Shown: piece by piece, positions 26,972 through 35,552 of the stretch
How positions within the stretch are numbered: the stretch's first letter is position 1
Layout: the number at the start of each line of letters is the position of its first letter
Source: Seongchinamella unica
Lineage (GTDB): Bacteria; Pseudomonadota; Gammaproteobacteria; Pseudomonadales; Halieaceae
Length of the DNA: 64,000 nt
Reading direction: 5' to 3'
Assembly (NCBI RefSeq): GCF_004354085.1
Contig: NZ_SMSE01000004.1
Span: 413,257 to 477,256, forward strand
Notes under the pieces: model-generated
Told to the model about the DNA's origin: nothing
Database searches by the model: none
The model's input: the letters and a program-made list of their open reading frames with translations, nothing else
Made by a program: the position numbers and the translations under genes

Positions 26972-28369
26972 CTACTCCGCCCGCCCCGCGAGCGTTTTCA
27001 AGACGGTACTCCAGTGGTCCAGTGCACCGTAAAAAGCCGCCTTGGGCACCCGCTCGTTGAGGCCGTGCGCAAATACCTCGTCGGGGTTCATGAAGATTCC
27101 GCTGATCGCCCAGGTGGGGACGCCCGCCCGGCGATAGTGCATGCCATCGGTGCCACCTGATTCCATGTAGGGCAAGAGCTTGAGCCCCGGGTATCGCTGG
27201 TGGACTGACCTGGCAACCGCCGCCATGACATCGTCTCTGGTTGCTGAGATCGGACTCTCGGTCGGTTCCTGCAGCAGGTTGAATTGAACCGACTCATTCG
27301 CGACCACCTGCCTGAGCACCTGTTCAACATCACTGGCGGGAACCCCGGGGAAAATTCGACAATTGACGGTGGCCGTCGCCGACTGGGGCAGCGCGTTCTC
27401 CGCATGACCGGCATGCAACATCGTCACGACACAGGTGGTGCGTGTGGATCCGACAAAGGATGGCTCTCTGAACAGGCGGTCGCTGGCATCGGTATCGGTC
27501 GGGTCGCGGGAGAAAGCAATCATGGTTTCGCCAAGCTCTCCGCCGATCATCTCGCCGGTTTCCTTGAAATAGGCAAGTGTCATTTCACTCCAGCGCACCG
27601 GAAAGCGATGGCCCTGGATTTTCTTGATCGCATCAGCCAGGTCATAAATCGCATTGTCCAGCCGCGGGCGGGAGCTGTGGCCGCCCGGATTGGTGGTCGT
27701 CATTTCCCAGGTGGCGTAGGTTTTTTCCGCTGCCTGCACACGATAAATCACCGGGACTCCCGCAGCGGTCATCTCCCCTCCACCGGCATCGGAATTGAGG
27801 GCGAATTCCGCCTCACGCAAATCCGGGCGCTCATAGGCAAGATGGCGCGTAGTCCTCATCCCGCTCTCTTCATCACCGCTGAAGGCCAGTATCAGGTCAC
27901 GGGTGGGTACAAAGCCCTCCTGCCGGAAGCGGATAAACGTCGAAGTGAGTTGGGCGACGCCAAACTTGTTATCAATTGAGCCGCGGGCATAAAAATAGTG
28001 CTCGTCCTCGGTGAGGGTAAAAGGCGGTCGCTCCCAGTCTTCCGGCAGAGCTTCCACCACATCCAGGTGACCCAACAGCAGAATGGGGGGCTTACCGGCA
28101 CTACCGTCGCCCCGGTAACGCGCGACAAGTGCGCCATATCCCTCTATATCCAGCACCTCTACATCCTCTTCCGGCAAGCCTGCCGCCAGTAATTCGGACG
28201 CCAGGTAACGGGCTACCGGCAGGGTATTACCCCTGGTCTTGGAGGTGTCAACCTCGACAATATTCCGATAGATCTCCAGCGTTCTGGCGGCATGGTGGGA
28301 GGGTATGGTTTCAGCAGCAGCGAGACCGCAGAAAAACAGTGAGAGCGTTACAGTGAGTCGTCGGATCAT
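26972..28369 (-). CDS. Exported M20-family metallopeptidase
   Basis: The 465-residue product (from ATG at 28369) has a signal peptide (MIRRLTVTLSLFFCGLAAAE). Metal-binding motifs of M20 enzymes are present: GHLDVV, the bridging Asp in RGSIDNK, the catalytic Glu in GDEESG, the ligand region SDAGG and GGTDGMHYRR. The dimerisation/lid domain lies at about 215-340 (NPGGHSSRP). It would hydrolyse peptides or N-acyl amino acids in the periplasm. An upstream extension to 28423 would remove the signal peptide from the N-terminus and is rejected. It is convergent with the dehydrogenase gene. Confidence 0.85.
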   Translation of the reverse strand: MIRRLTVTLSLFFCGLAAAETIPSHHAARTLEIYRNIVEVDTSKTRGNTLPVARYLASELLAAGLPEEDVEVLDIEGYGALVARYRGDGSAGKPPILLLGHLDVVEALPEDWERPPFTLTEDEHYFYARGSIDNKFGVAQLTSTFIRFRQEGFVPTRDLILAFSGDEESGMRTTRHLAYERPDLREAEFALNSDAGGGEMTAAGVPVIYRVQAAEKTYATWEMTTTNPGGHSSRPRLDNAIYDLADAIKKIQGHRFPVRWSEMTLAYFKETGEMIGGELGETMIAFSRDPTDTDASDRLFREPSFVGSTRTTCVVTMLHAGHAENALPQSATATVNCRIFPGVPASDVEQVLRQVVANESVQFNLLQEPTESPISATRDDVMAAVARSVHQRYPGLKLLPYMESGGTDGMHYRRAGVPTWAISGIFMNPDEVFAHGLNERVPKAAFYGALDHWSTVLKTLAGRAE

Positions 28370-28493
28370 GGGCTGGTAGAAGCTTCCTGCTGATTCGGTA
28401 AAACGTGTTGCAGTATGCCTCAATCCCCGGGCAGGTAAAGCCCCGCCCTATTGCCTGTGCCCGGCTGGCAGGCCATCGGCTAAGGCGTCCTGC

Positions 28494-28967
28494 TCAGGAT
28501 TCTCCCAGCAAGTGCTGGTAGTGATCCAGTGTGTATCCACGGTACTGCATAAAGCGATTGCGCCTGGCCTTTTCCCGGATGTCTGCGGGCGGGTGCAGGC
28601 CAAACTTGCGGTGGTAGGTCTGTTCCGCGAGGACGAACCAGTCCGGACGTTCAGCGTCTATTGCCGCGCTGATTTCCGCGTCACTTATCCCCCGCTGACG
28701 CATTTCCTGACGAATCCGCAGGGGGCCGTGGCCGCGGGAAATCCGTTGCCTGAGAAAGCTTTCAGCGAAGCGCTGGTCTGACTGCAGGTTTTCTTCTGAC
28801 AGCCGATCCAGTTGCTCATCAATCAACGCATCGTCAGCAAAGCGCTTTTTCAGCTTTTGCTTTAATTCACCGCGGGAGTGCTCACGACGCGCCAGCAGGT
28901 TCATCGCCGATATACGGATATCGGCGGGGTTTATCGCCGTCAGTTGATCAAATTCAAGTTCTGACAT
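28494..28967 (-). CDS. recX: Regulatory protein RecX
   Basis: The 157-residue product consists of the three-helix repeats of RecX (ISAMNLLARREHSRGELKQKL, RFAESFLRQRISRGHGPLRI). RecX binds RecA filaments and restrains them. It follows recA on the same strand; the ATG at 28967 is preferred because an alternative GTG at 28985 would fall inside the recA-recX hairpin. Confidence 0.93.
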   Translation of the reverse strand: MSELEFDQLTAINPADIRISAMNLLARREHSRGELKQKLKKRFADDALIDEQLDRLSEENLQSDQRFAESFLRQRISRGHGPLRIRQEMRQRGISDAEISAAIDAERPDWFVLAEQTYHRKFGLHPPADIREKARRNRFMQYRGYTLDHYQHLLGES

Positions 28968-28979
28968 TGGTAAAGAAAG

Positions 28980-29022
28980 AGGCACCGGGGCAAAGTGTGG
29001 GATAAGTGGAACCCCGGTGCCT
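28980..29022 (-). terminator. recA-recX intergenic stem-loop (partial terminator)
   Basis: An 11-bp perfect stem (AGGCACCGGGG with its complement) surrounds a 21-base loop and on the minus strand is followed by a T/C-rich run. In E. coli recA a terminator before recX lets only a fraction of transcripts through; the same layout is seen here. Confidence 0.6.
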
Positions 29023-29054
29023 CGTGGGAAACGTCAGCCAGGCATGGAACAGGA

Positions 29055-30098
29055 TTACTCCTGCTCCGTATCGGCTTCGGCGGTCTCCTCGGTCGCCGCT
29101 TCCGGCTTGTCCAGGTTCAGGGTCTGGGCGCGGATAGCAGACTCGATCTCATTCGCGACCGCGGGATTGTCTTCCAGGAACTTGGACGCATTGGCCTTGC
29201 CCTGACCGATCTTGTCGCCCTTGTAGGCGTACCAGGCGCCGGACTTGTCCACCAGGTTAAGCTTCACACCCCAGTCGATCACCTCGCCCATGTGATAGAT
29301 GCCACGGCCGTACATAATCTGGAATTCGGCCTGCTTGAAGGGGGGCGAAACCTTGTTCTTCACCACCTTGACCCGGGTCTCATTGCCCACCACTTCGTCG
29401 CCGTCTTTCACCGCGCCGATACGGCGGATATCCAGGCGTACCGACGAGTAGAACTTGAGGGCATTACCGCCGGTAGTCGTTTCCGGGGAGCCGAACATCA
29501 CGCCAATTTTCATCCGGATCTGGTTGATAAAGATTACCAGGCAGTTGGTCTGCTTGATGGCTGCGGTCAGCTTGCGCATGGCCTGGCTCAGCAGCCGCGC
29601 CTGCAGGCCCACATGGGAATCACCCATCTCGCCCTCGATCTCGGCCTTGGGCGTCAGCGCCGCCACCGAGTCCACCACCAATACATCTACCGCACCGGAA
29701 CGCACCAGCATCTCAGCCACTTCCAGGGCCTGCTCGCCGGTGTCAGGCTGGGACATGATCAACTCATCCATTTGTACGCCCAGTTTCTCGGCGTACTGGG
29801 GGTCCAGGGCGTGCTCGGCATCGATAAAGGCCGCAGTGCCACCGGCTTTCTGGGCCTCGGCAATGACCTGCAGGGTGAGCGTAGTCTTGCCTGAGGATTC
29901 CGGACCGTATATCTCGCAGATGCGCCCCTTGGGCAAACCGCCTATACCCAGCGCGATGTCCAGCCCCAGGGAGCCGGTTGAAATGGCGGGAATCGCCTCC
30001 AGTTTCCTGTCGCCCATGCGCATGACCGTGCCCTTGCCGAACTGCCGCTCGATCTGGGTCAGTGCCGCTTCCAACGCCTTTTCTTTGTTTGCATCCAT
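29055..30098 (-). CDS. recA: Recombinase RecA
   Basis: The 347-residue product matches RecA (352 in E. coli). It shows Walker A GPESSGKT (~residues 66-73), the conserved Glu of Walker-B-like FIDAEHALD, loops L1/L2 ([22 protein letters not shown]) and an acidic C-terminal tail ([13 protein letters not shown]). The ATG at 30098 with GGGAGC upstream gives the usual N-terminus ([13 protein letters not shown]). An SOS box at 30200-30215 lies about 100 bases upstream. RecA forms filaments for recombination and triggers LexA self-cleavage. Confidence 0.98.
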   Translation of the reverse strand: MDANKEKALEAALTQIERQFGKGTVMRMGDRKLEAIPAISTGSLGLDIALGIGGLPKGRICEIYGPESSGKTTLTLQVIAEAQKAGGTAAFIDAEHALDPQYAEKLGVQMDELIMSQPDTGEQALEVAEMLVRSGAVDVLVVDSVAALTPKAEIEGEMGDSHVGLQARLLSQAMRKLTAAIKQTNCLVIFINQIRMKIGVMFGSPETTTGGNALKFYSSVRLDIRRIGAVKDGDEVVGNETRVKVVKNKVSPPFKQAEFQIMYGRGIYHMGEVIDWGVKLNLVDKSGAWYAYKGDKIGQGKANASKFLEDNPAVANEIESAIRAQTLNLDKPEAATEETAEADTEQE

Positions 30099-30455
30099 GG
30101 TGTTGCTCCCGTTACGCTTTTTTACCACTTTTATATCAACCCTTATCCAAATGCCGGTATAACTGCTTCACACGTGCGTTTGGCTGCACAGCAAAACTAC
30201 TGTATATATACTCAGTGCTTTGAAATTGAATTGCAAGCCCTAAAAGCCATTAAATTCGGCCAGCTGAAATGACCTGCATGATTTGACGACAGGTGCATGC
30301 GGGCAGGGCATGTCGCCGATGCCGGGGTGGTGGTGGAGCTCCGTCGACTAACGCCCTGGTGTAGTATTCTTGCCCCCCCGTTTATGTCATCCTGACTTCT
30401 GTTGATGATTCACATGCCGACCCGACAACCAGATTTAATCCGTTGAGACCCAGAG
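30099..30455. other. Divergent promoter region of recA and malonyl-CoA decarboxylase
   Basis: This 357-base gap contains the SOS box and an AT-rich recA promoter stretch. The half nearer the decarboxylase is GC-rich with repeats of GCATG. I see no ORF or RNA gene in it. Confidence 0.6.
30200..30215. promoter_or_regulatory. LexA-binding SOS box of recA
   Basis: CTGTATATATACTCAG matches the gammaproteobacterial LexA consensus CTGT-N8-ACAG at all but one position (TCAG for ACAG), with the standard alternating AT core, about 100 bases before the recA ATG. Confidence 0.85.
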
Positions 30456-31805
30456 ATGTTACCGAACACCAGCGATCAGGAAGCCCCCGTTCAAGCCCGC
30501 GAAGAGAGTGTCACCGTTTTCGGCCGGGCCCTCACCTCCGTGATCTCCGCCGGCCGGGAGATCCTCGCCAAGCGGCGTCCATTCACGGCGGATGCGAAAA
30601 CGCGCACCGACGTGCTCACCGCGCTGTGCAAGGAGTTACAGGACCATCGCGGGGAGGCCTCGGGGCTGGCTCTTGCCCAGGAAATTACCGAGGCCTACCG
30701 CGAACTCTCCCCGCCTGAGCAGCTGGCATTCTTCCAGCGGCTCGCGGAACAGTTCGATACCGACAGGGAGGCCATTCTCGAAGCTGCAGAACGTTACCGC
30801 GAAACGTCCGACCTGGATCACCTACTGGGAATATCACGCGCGGTGGAAGCACCACGGCAAAAACTGTTCCGCCGCATCAACATGGCCCCCGACGGCACCC
30901 GCACCCTGGTGGCGCTGCGCGGCGACCTGCTGAAAGTCTTGCGCGACCACCCGGAACTGAAGGCCGTCGATTCCGACCTCAAACACCTGTTTGTCTCCTG
31001 GTTCAACAAGGGCTTCCTGGAACTGCGCAGCATCGACTGGTCCTCGCCGGCCAACGTACTGGAGAAGCTCATCGACTACGAGGCCGTGCACGAAATCAAC
31101 GGCTGGGACGACCTGCGCGGCAGGCTTAGGGAGGATCGTCGCTGCTTCGCCTTTTTCCATCCCGCCATGGGCAATGACCCGCTGGTCTTCGTGGAGGTGG
31201 CGCTTACCGACGCTATCCCCGGCGCTATCGCCCCCCTGCTGGATCCCGGCCGCGGCACCATCGCCGCCGCCGATGTCACCACGGTGGTGTTCTATTCCAT
31301 CAGCAACTGCCATCCAGGGCTGGCGGGAATTTCATTCGGCAATTTCCTCATCAAGAATGTGGTCGAGGTGCTTAACCAGGAACTGGAAGGGCTCAAGACC
31401 TTCGTCACCCTGTCGCCAGTGCCGGGTTTCCGGCGCTGGTTGAAAAAGGCTGACCTGAGCGACCTGGTGCCGGAGGAATTGCAGGACAAGGTGCGAGCGC
31501 CTGTTGGTCGCGTGGTGGAAGGTGAGGTGCAGGCTGCACTGATGCGGCTGTGCGCCCACTACCTGATCAACGTAAAATCGGGTGAGTTAGCCAGGGACCC
31601 GGTCGCCCGCTTTCACCTGGGCAACGGGGCGCGCCTGCACAAGATTCACTGGGGGGCGGATACCACGGCCAATGGCCGCGAACAGTCGGCCAGCATTATG
31701 GTTAACTACCTCTACGACCTGCAGAAGATCGAGATAAACCATGAGGAATATTTTGACCAGGGCAAGATCAGCGTCTCCAGGTCCGTCTCCAAGCTGCTGG
31801 ACTAA
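30456..31805 (+). CDS. Malonyl-CoA decarboxylase
   Basis: The 449-residue product matches the malonyl-CoA decarboxylase family (MLYCD/MatA). The helical N-terminal domain occupies ~1-170 and the GNAT-fold catalytic domain the rest, with the Ser-containing SISNCHPGLAGISFGNFLIK stretch and the catalytic His region ARFHLGNGARLH. It converts malonyl-CoA to acetyl-CoA and CO2, limiting malonyl-CoA or enabling malonate use. No malonate transporter or ligase is adjacent, so a role in malonyl-CoA turnover is as likely as malonate catabolism. It is divergent from recA. Confidence 0.92.
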   Translation: MLPNTSDQEAPVQAREESVTVFGRALTSVISAGREILAKRRPFTADAKTRTDVLTALCKELQDHRGEASGLALAQEITEAYRELSPPEQLAFFQRLAEQFDTDREAILEAAERYRETSDLDHLLGISRAVEAPRQKLFRRINMAPDGTRTLVALRGDLLKVLRDHPELKAVDSDLKHLFVSWFNKGFLELRSIDWSSPANVLEKLIDYEAVHEINGWDDLRGRLREDRRCFAFFHPAMGNDPLVFVEVALTDAIPGAIAPLLDPGRGTIAAADVTTVVFYSISNCHPGLAGISFGNFLIKNVVEVLNQELEGLKTFVTLSPVPGFRRWLKKADLSDLVPEELQDKVRAPVGRVVEGEVQAALMRLCAHYLINVKSGELARDPVARFHLGNGARLHKIHWGADTTANGREQSASIMVNYLYDLQKIEINHEEYFDQGKISVSRSVSKLLD

Positions 31806-31814
31806 AGGATTTGG

Positions 31815-32636
31815 TCAGCCCTCTTCCCCGAGGATCAGGCTGTTGATGCGCCGCGGAGCTTCATACATGGCCCAGTGCCCGACTCCAGGCAGCACATAAA
31901 ACCTGCTATCGGACTGGCCGGCGGTGAACATCCCCCGGCGCTCCTCGATCCCGGCCAGCCCCCCTGCGGTCGCATCATGCTCTCCCCAGATGCCAATGAG
32001 CCGGGCGCGGATGCGGGGCAAATTCTCAAGCAGCTGGTCACTGCGCGCCATACTCCGACTCCGCAAGCGAAATCGGGCGAGGTTGCGGGCGTGCAGTTGC
32101 ACCGCGAGCGCATCGATACTGTCAGGGTTATACAACATCAGCCTCTGCAGGTTTTCCCGGTGCACGGCTTCCGCATCCGCTTCATCACGTTCGGGGCCCG
32201 GCGGGGGCAGCAATTCTACCTGGACCTGCAGCTTACCGAAGCCAACGGCACCGACCAGGATACAGCGGCGGCAATACGGGTCCGCGAGAATAGCGAGCTC
32301 GCCCGCGACCATAGCCCCAAAACTGAACCCCGCCACATCAAAGGCCTGCTGCTCACCGATCAGCTTCAGCCAACCCGAAAAAATCAGCCGGGCAATGTGC
32401 GGTACGTCGTGCGGCTCGGGCAAATCGCCTGAATCACCGAGCCCCGGCAGGTCCACCGCCCAGACCTCGTACCCTGAACGAAGCCCCTGGATATTGGCCA
32501 GCCAGTGGTTCCAGGAACCATAGCCGCCATGCAACAACAGCAGATGCCTGGCGCCGGGTTTCAGGGCTGGCCAGTGCAGCCAGCTCAATCGGCACCCACC
32601 CTGCAGTGTAGAATGCGCCTCGGCGCGGGCCTGCAT
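31815..32636 (-). CDS. Alpha/beta hydrolase
   Basis: The 273-residue product has HLLLLHGGYGSWNHW (oxyanion region), the nucleophile elbow VAGFSFGAMVAGE, IWGEHDAT containing the acid residue, and the catalytic His in LPGVGHWAMYE. These identify a serine alpha/beta hydrolase of the esterase or C-C hydrolase type. The ATG at 32636 is chosen because the frame upstream to 32795 overlaps mmsB; a GTG at 32663 right after the mmsB stop is an alternative. It is the last gene of the valine operon and might hydrolyse a CoA ester or lactone; function is not known. Confidence 0.75.
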   Translation of the reverse strand: MQARAEAHSTLQGGCRLSWLHWPALKPGARHLLLLHGGYGSWNHWLANIQGLRSGYEVWAVDLPGLGDSGDLPEPHDVPHIARLIFSGWLKLIGEQQAFDVAGFSFGAMVAGELAILADPYCRRCILVGAVGFGKLQVQVELLPPPGPERDEADAEAVHRENLQRLMLYNPDSIDALAVQLHARNLARFRLRSRSMARSDQLLENLPRIRARLIGIWGEHDATAGGLAGIEERRGMFTAGQSDSRFYVLPGVGHWAMYEAPRRINSLILGEEG

Positions 32637-32670
32637 CGCATCGATGGATACCCCGGATGCCACGGTAGGA

Positions 32671-33555
32671 TCAGTCCTTGAGGGTTTCCAGTATGCTGGA
32701 AAAATCGCGCTTGCCGTTGCCCGCCTGCTGGTGCGCTCTGTAAAGCTCTCCTGCCAGCTGCCCCATGCGGTTATCCACACCCGCCTGTTCGGCAATTTCC
32801 AGCGCCAGCCCCAGGTCCTTGGCCATCAGGTCCACCATGAATCCCGGCTGGTAGTCATTGCTGGCGGGGGCCGACTCCATCACCCCCGGGTAGGGGTTAT
32901 AGACCTCAAGAGACCAGTTGCGCCCCGAGCTGGCCAGCATGATTTCCGACAATACGGCCGGGTCCAGGCCATTGCGTACGCCCATTTCCAGCGCCTCGCA
33001 GGTGCCGATCATATGAATCGCCAGCAGCATGTTGTTGCAGCCCTTGGCCACCTGACCCGCTCCCGCGGGGCCGGCGTGAAAGATATTCTTGCCCATGTCA
33101 GCAAGCACCAGCCTGGCCTTTTCAAAGGTCTCGGCACTGCCTCCGCACATAAATGCCAGTGTGCCGGCGGCAGCGGCGGCAACGCCACCGGACACCGGCG
33201 AATCCATGAAGCCGATACCGGCGGCAGCCGCAGCCTCCCCCACCTCGCGCGCGGTGGCGGCGTCGATGGTGGAGCAATCCAGGACCGTGGTGCTGCTGTC
33301 CAGCCTCGCCAGCAGTCCGTCCTCGCCCAGGTAAGTGCCGGCAACGTGTTTACCGGCCGGGAGCATGGAAATGACATACTCCTTGCCCACCACCGCCTCG
33401 GCGGCCGAACCGGCGACGCCGGCGCCGGCGTCCTGCAACTCGGCGCAGGCGGCGGGCACCAGGTCGAACACCTCTACCTTGTGCCCCGCTGCCAGCAGGT
33501 TTTTCGCCATCGGGCCGCCCATGTTACCCAGGCCTATGAATGCTACGTTTGCCAT
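32671..33555 (-). CDS. mmsB: 3-hydroxyisobutyrate dehydrogenase
   Basis: The 294-residue enzyme has the N-terminal NAD site VAFIGLGNMGGPMAKNL, the substrate signature MDSPVSGGVAAA with the usual Ser/Gly, and the catalytic Lys in VAKGCNNML. It oxidises 3-hydroxyisobutyrate to methylmalonate semialdehyde in valine breakdown. GGAG precedes the ATG at 33555; extension to 33624 is not family-like. It stands in the operon after 3-hydroxyisobutyryl-CoA hydrolase, its direct substrate supplier. Confidence 0.93.
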   Translation of the reverse strand: MANVAFIGLGNMGGPMAKNLLAAGHKVEVFDLVPAACAELQDAGAGVAGSAAEAVVGKEYVISMLPAGKHVAGTYLGEDGLLARLDSSTTVLDCSTIDAATAREVGEAAAAAGIGFMDSPVSGGVAAAAAGTLAFMCGGSAETFEKARLVLADMGKNIFHAGPAGAGQVAKGCNNMLLAIHMIGTCEALEMGVRNGLDPAVLSEIMLASSGRNWSLEVYNPYPGVMESAPASNDYQPGFMVDLMAKDLGLALEIAEQAGVDNRMGQLAGELYRAHQQAGNGKRDFSSILETLKD

Positions 33556-33651
33556 GCTGTTCTCCGTTATTGGTCTCAGACTGCCCCGAAGACGTTGCAG
33601 TCCCTGTTTGCCGCGATGGTGCACCCACGGCCCTGCCGGGGGATGATGCGT

Positions 33652-34764
33652 CTAGCCCAGGTCCGCGAGGGGGTTTTCACGCCACGGCGGGGTGAAAAAT
33701 TGATCCAGCAGCGCTGTCGGGACATCCCTCGATGCCTGATACTGCCAGGCCGGCTTGCGATCCTTGTCGATCAGCAGGGCCCGCACACCCTCGGCAAACT
33801 CGGGATGGCGGATAATATTGGTGGCCAGCATGATCTCCGCCTGGAAAATCTCTGCCAGACCGGCGTGCCGGGTTTCCCAAAGCTGCCGGTCGATCCACAG
33901 GGCCGCCAGCTTGGAACCGTGGGCCAGGCTGTCGCGTGCCTTGGCCAGCCAGGGGTCATCGGTATCCTGGGATGTGATCTTGTCGATAATGTCGTGGATA
34001 TCATCCCCGTCCAGCAACTGCGCGATGGTGGCCGCATGGGGCTCCACCTGCCCCGCGGGAGAAGCGGAGATACTCTGTTCGGCAAACGGCCTGAGCACGT
34101 GACGCACCCGGGCGTGATTGGCCGCTGGCTCGGTGCTCCACTGCTGCTGGCACAGCCCGGCAATGACCGCGTCCTTGTGCTCACTGGCAATAAAGCGATC
34201 GGCAATGCCGATATAAATGGCATCTGCGCCATTGATAGAGGCCCCCGTCAGGGCCAGAAATTCACCGGTTTTTCCGGGTGCGTGGTTGAGAAACCAGCTG
34301 CCCCCGACATCGGGAAACAGGGCGATGGTCACTTCCGGCATGGCGATACGGGTTCGTTCCGTCACCACCCGGTGCGAGCAACCGGCCATTACCCCGAGCC
34401 CGCCACCCATCACAATCCCGTGCCCCCAACAGATCAGCGGCTTGGCATAGGTATGCAGGGTGTAGTTCATGCGATATTCGCGGGTGAAGAAGGCCTCGGC
34501 GTACTCGCAGGGCCCGCCGGGCTGCTCTACCGCCGACTTGTACAGGGCTTGCACGTCACCACCGGCGCAGAAAGCCTTCTCTCCCGCCCCTTCGATAAAT
34601 ACAGCAGCTATGCTGTCGTCAGTAGACCAGGCGTTAAGCTTTTCCTGCAACTGGTCGACCATCTCCAGGGTCAGCGAGTTCAGGGTCGCAGCGACGCTTA
34701 AGGTTATCCGTCCGACCTTGCCTTCGGCTGCGGGAAGTTCTTCAAACACTACCGGTTCAGTCAT
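33652..34764 (-). CDS. 3-hydroxyisobutyryl-CoA hydrolase (crotonase fold)
   Basis: The 370-residue product is longer than a simple enoyl-CoA hydratase and fits 3-hydroxyisobutyryl-CoA hydrolase (HIBCH). It shows AFCAGGDVQALY and GHGIVMGGGLGV as the oxyanion hole, the catalytic Glu in MPEVTIALFPDVGGS, and a long C-terminal helical domain ending in PPWRENPL. It releases free 3-hydroxyisobutyrate from its CoA ester. The ATG at 34764 overlaps the upstream stop by one base (TGATG). The chemistry fits its place between hydratase and dehydrogenase. Confidence 0.9.
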   Translation of the reverse strand: MTEPVVFEELPAAEGKVGRITLSVAATLNSLTLEMVDQLQEKLNAWSTDDSIAAVFIEGAGEKAFCAGGDVQALYKSAVEQPGGPCEYAEAFFTREYRMNYTLHTYAKPLICWGHGIVMGGGLGVMAGCSHRVVTERTRIAMPEVTIALFPDVGGSWFLNHAPGKTGEFLALTGASINGADAIYIGIADRFIASEHKDAVIAGLCQQQWSTEPAANHARVRHVLRPFAEQSISASPAGQVEPHAATIAQLLDGDDIHDIIDKITSQDTDDPWLAKARDSLAHGSKLAALWIDRQLWETRHAGLAEIFQAEIMLATNIIRHPEFAEGVRALLIDKDRKPAWQYQASRDVPTALLDQFFTPPWRENPLADLG

Positions 34765-35552
34765 CAACTGTTCTTCCACTCCGGCTTGCGCTTTTCCAGG
34801 AAAGCGTTCACACCCTCACGCTGGTCTTCGGTGGAGAACAGGTCGACAAACTCGGTGCGCTCATCTTCCAGGCCCTGGGCAATACAGACGTTGCGGGCAC
34901 TGTGGATCAGTTTTTTGCAGGCGGCTACCGAGATCGGACTCTGTTCGGCGACCTGTTCCGCCAGGGCAAGCGCCTTGTCCAGCGCCTCCCCGGTGCCGAC
35001 CACTTCCTCCACCAGGCCGATTTCCAGCGCTTTACTGGCCCGCAGTCGTTCACCGCACAGAATCATCCGCTTGGCCCATCCCTCACCGACCAGCTGGGTC
35101 AGTCGCTGGGTGCCACCCGCGCAGGGCAACAGGCCGACCTTTGCCTCCGGCAGGGCCATTTGCGCCTGTTCCTCGGCAATACGGATATCGCAGGCCATGG
35201 CCACTTCCAGGCCCCCGCCCATGGCAAAGCCGTTAATCGCGGCGACAGATACCCCCCTGAAATCAGCCAGTGTTTCAAAGGCTTTGCCGAAAGCTGCCGC
35301 CATTTGTCCCGCGGCTGCCGGATCACCGTCAGCAAAAATATTGAGGTCGGCGCCGGCAGAAAAAAACTTTTCTCCGGCACCGGTGATGACCAGCGCATAG
35401 ATATTGCGGTCGGCATTTAAGGCTTGCACCAGTTCGGCCAGGGCTGGCAGGCTTTCGACGTCCCAGGTATTGGCCGCGGGATTGTCTATGGTGATCTGCG
35501 CAGTATGGCCGTGCACTTCCACTTTCAGTTTGTCGCTGGTACTGAGACTCAT
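34764..35552 (-). CDS. Enoyl-CoA hydratase/isomerase family
   Basis: The 262-residue protein is a crotonase with KFFSAGADLN and FAMGGGLEVAMACD forming the oxyanion hole and LPEAKVGLLPCAGGTQRL carrying one of the catalytic Glu. It should hydrate methacrylyl-CoA in this operon. A GGAGG ribosome binding site precedes the ATG, which overlaps the acyl-CoA dehydrogenase stop by four bases. Confidence 0.88.
   Translation of the reverse strand: MSLSTSDKLKVEVHGHTAQITIDNPAANTWDVESLPALAELVQALNADRNIYALVITGAGEKFFSAGADLNIFADGDPAAAGQMAAAFGKAFETLADFRGVSVAAINGFAMGGGLEVAMACDIRIAEEQAQMALPEAKVGLLPCAGGTQRLTQLVGEGWAKRMILCGERLRASKALEIGLVEEVVGTGEALDKALALAEQVAEQSPISVAACKKLIHSARNVCIAQGLEDERTEFVDLFSTEDQREGVNAFLEKRKPEWKNS

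Noticed and set aside
30240..30455. GCATG-rich stretch considered as an RNA gene or origin
   Set aside because: No cloverleaf, DnaA-box cluster or stable long stem could be identified.
32644..34701. 685-codon plus-strand ORF spanning mmsB and the hydrolase gene
   Set aside because: It crosses two well-supported minus-strand genes and has no domain; a typical shadow frame.
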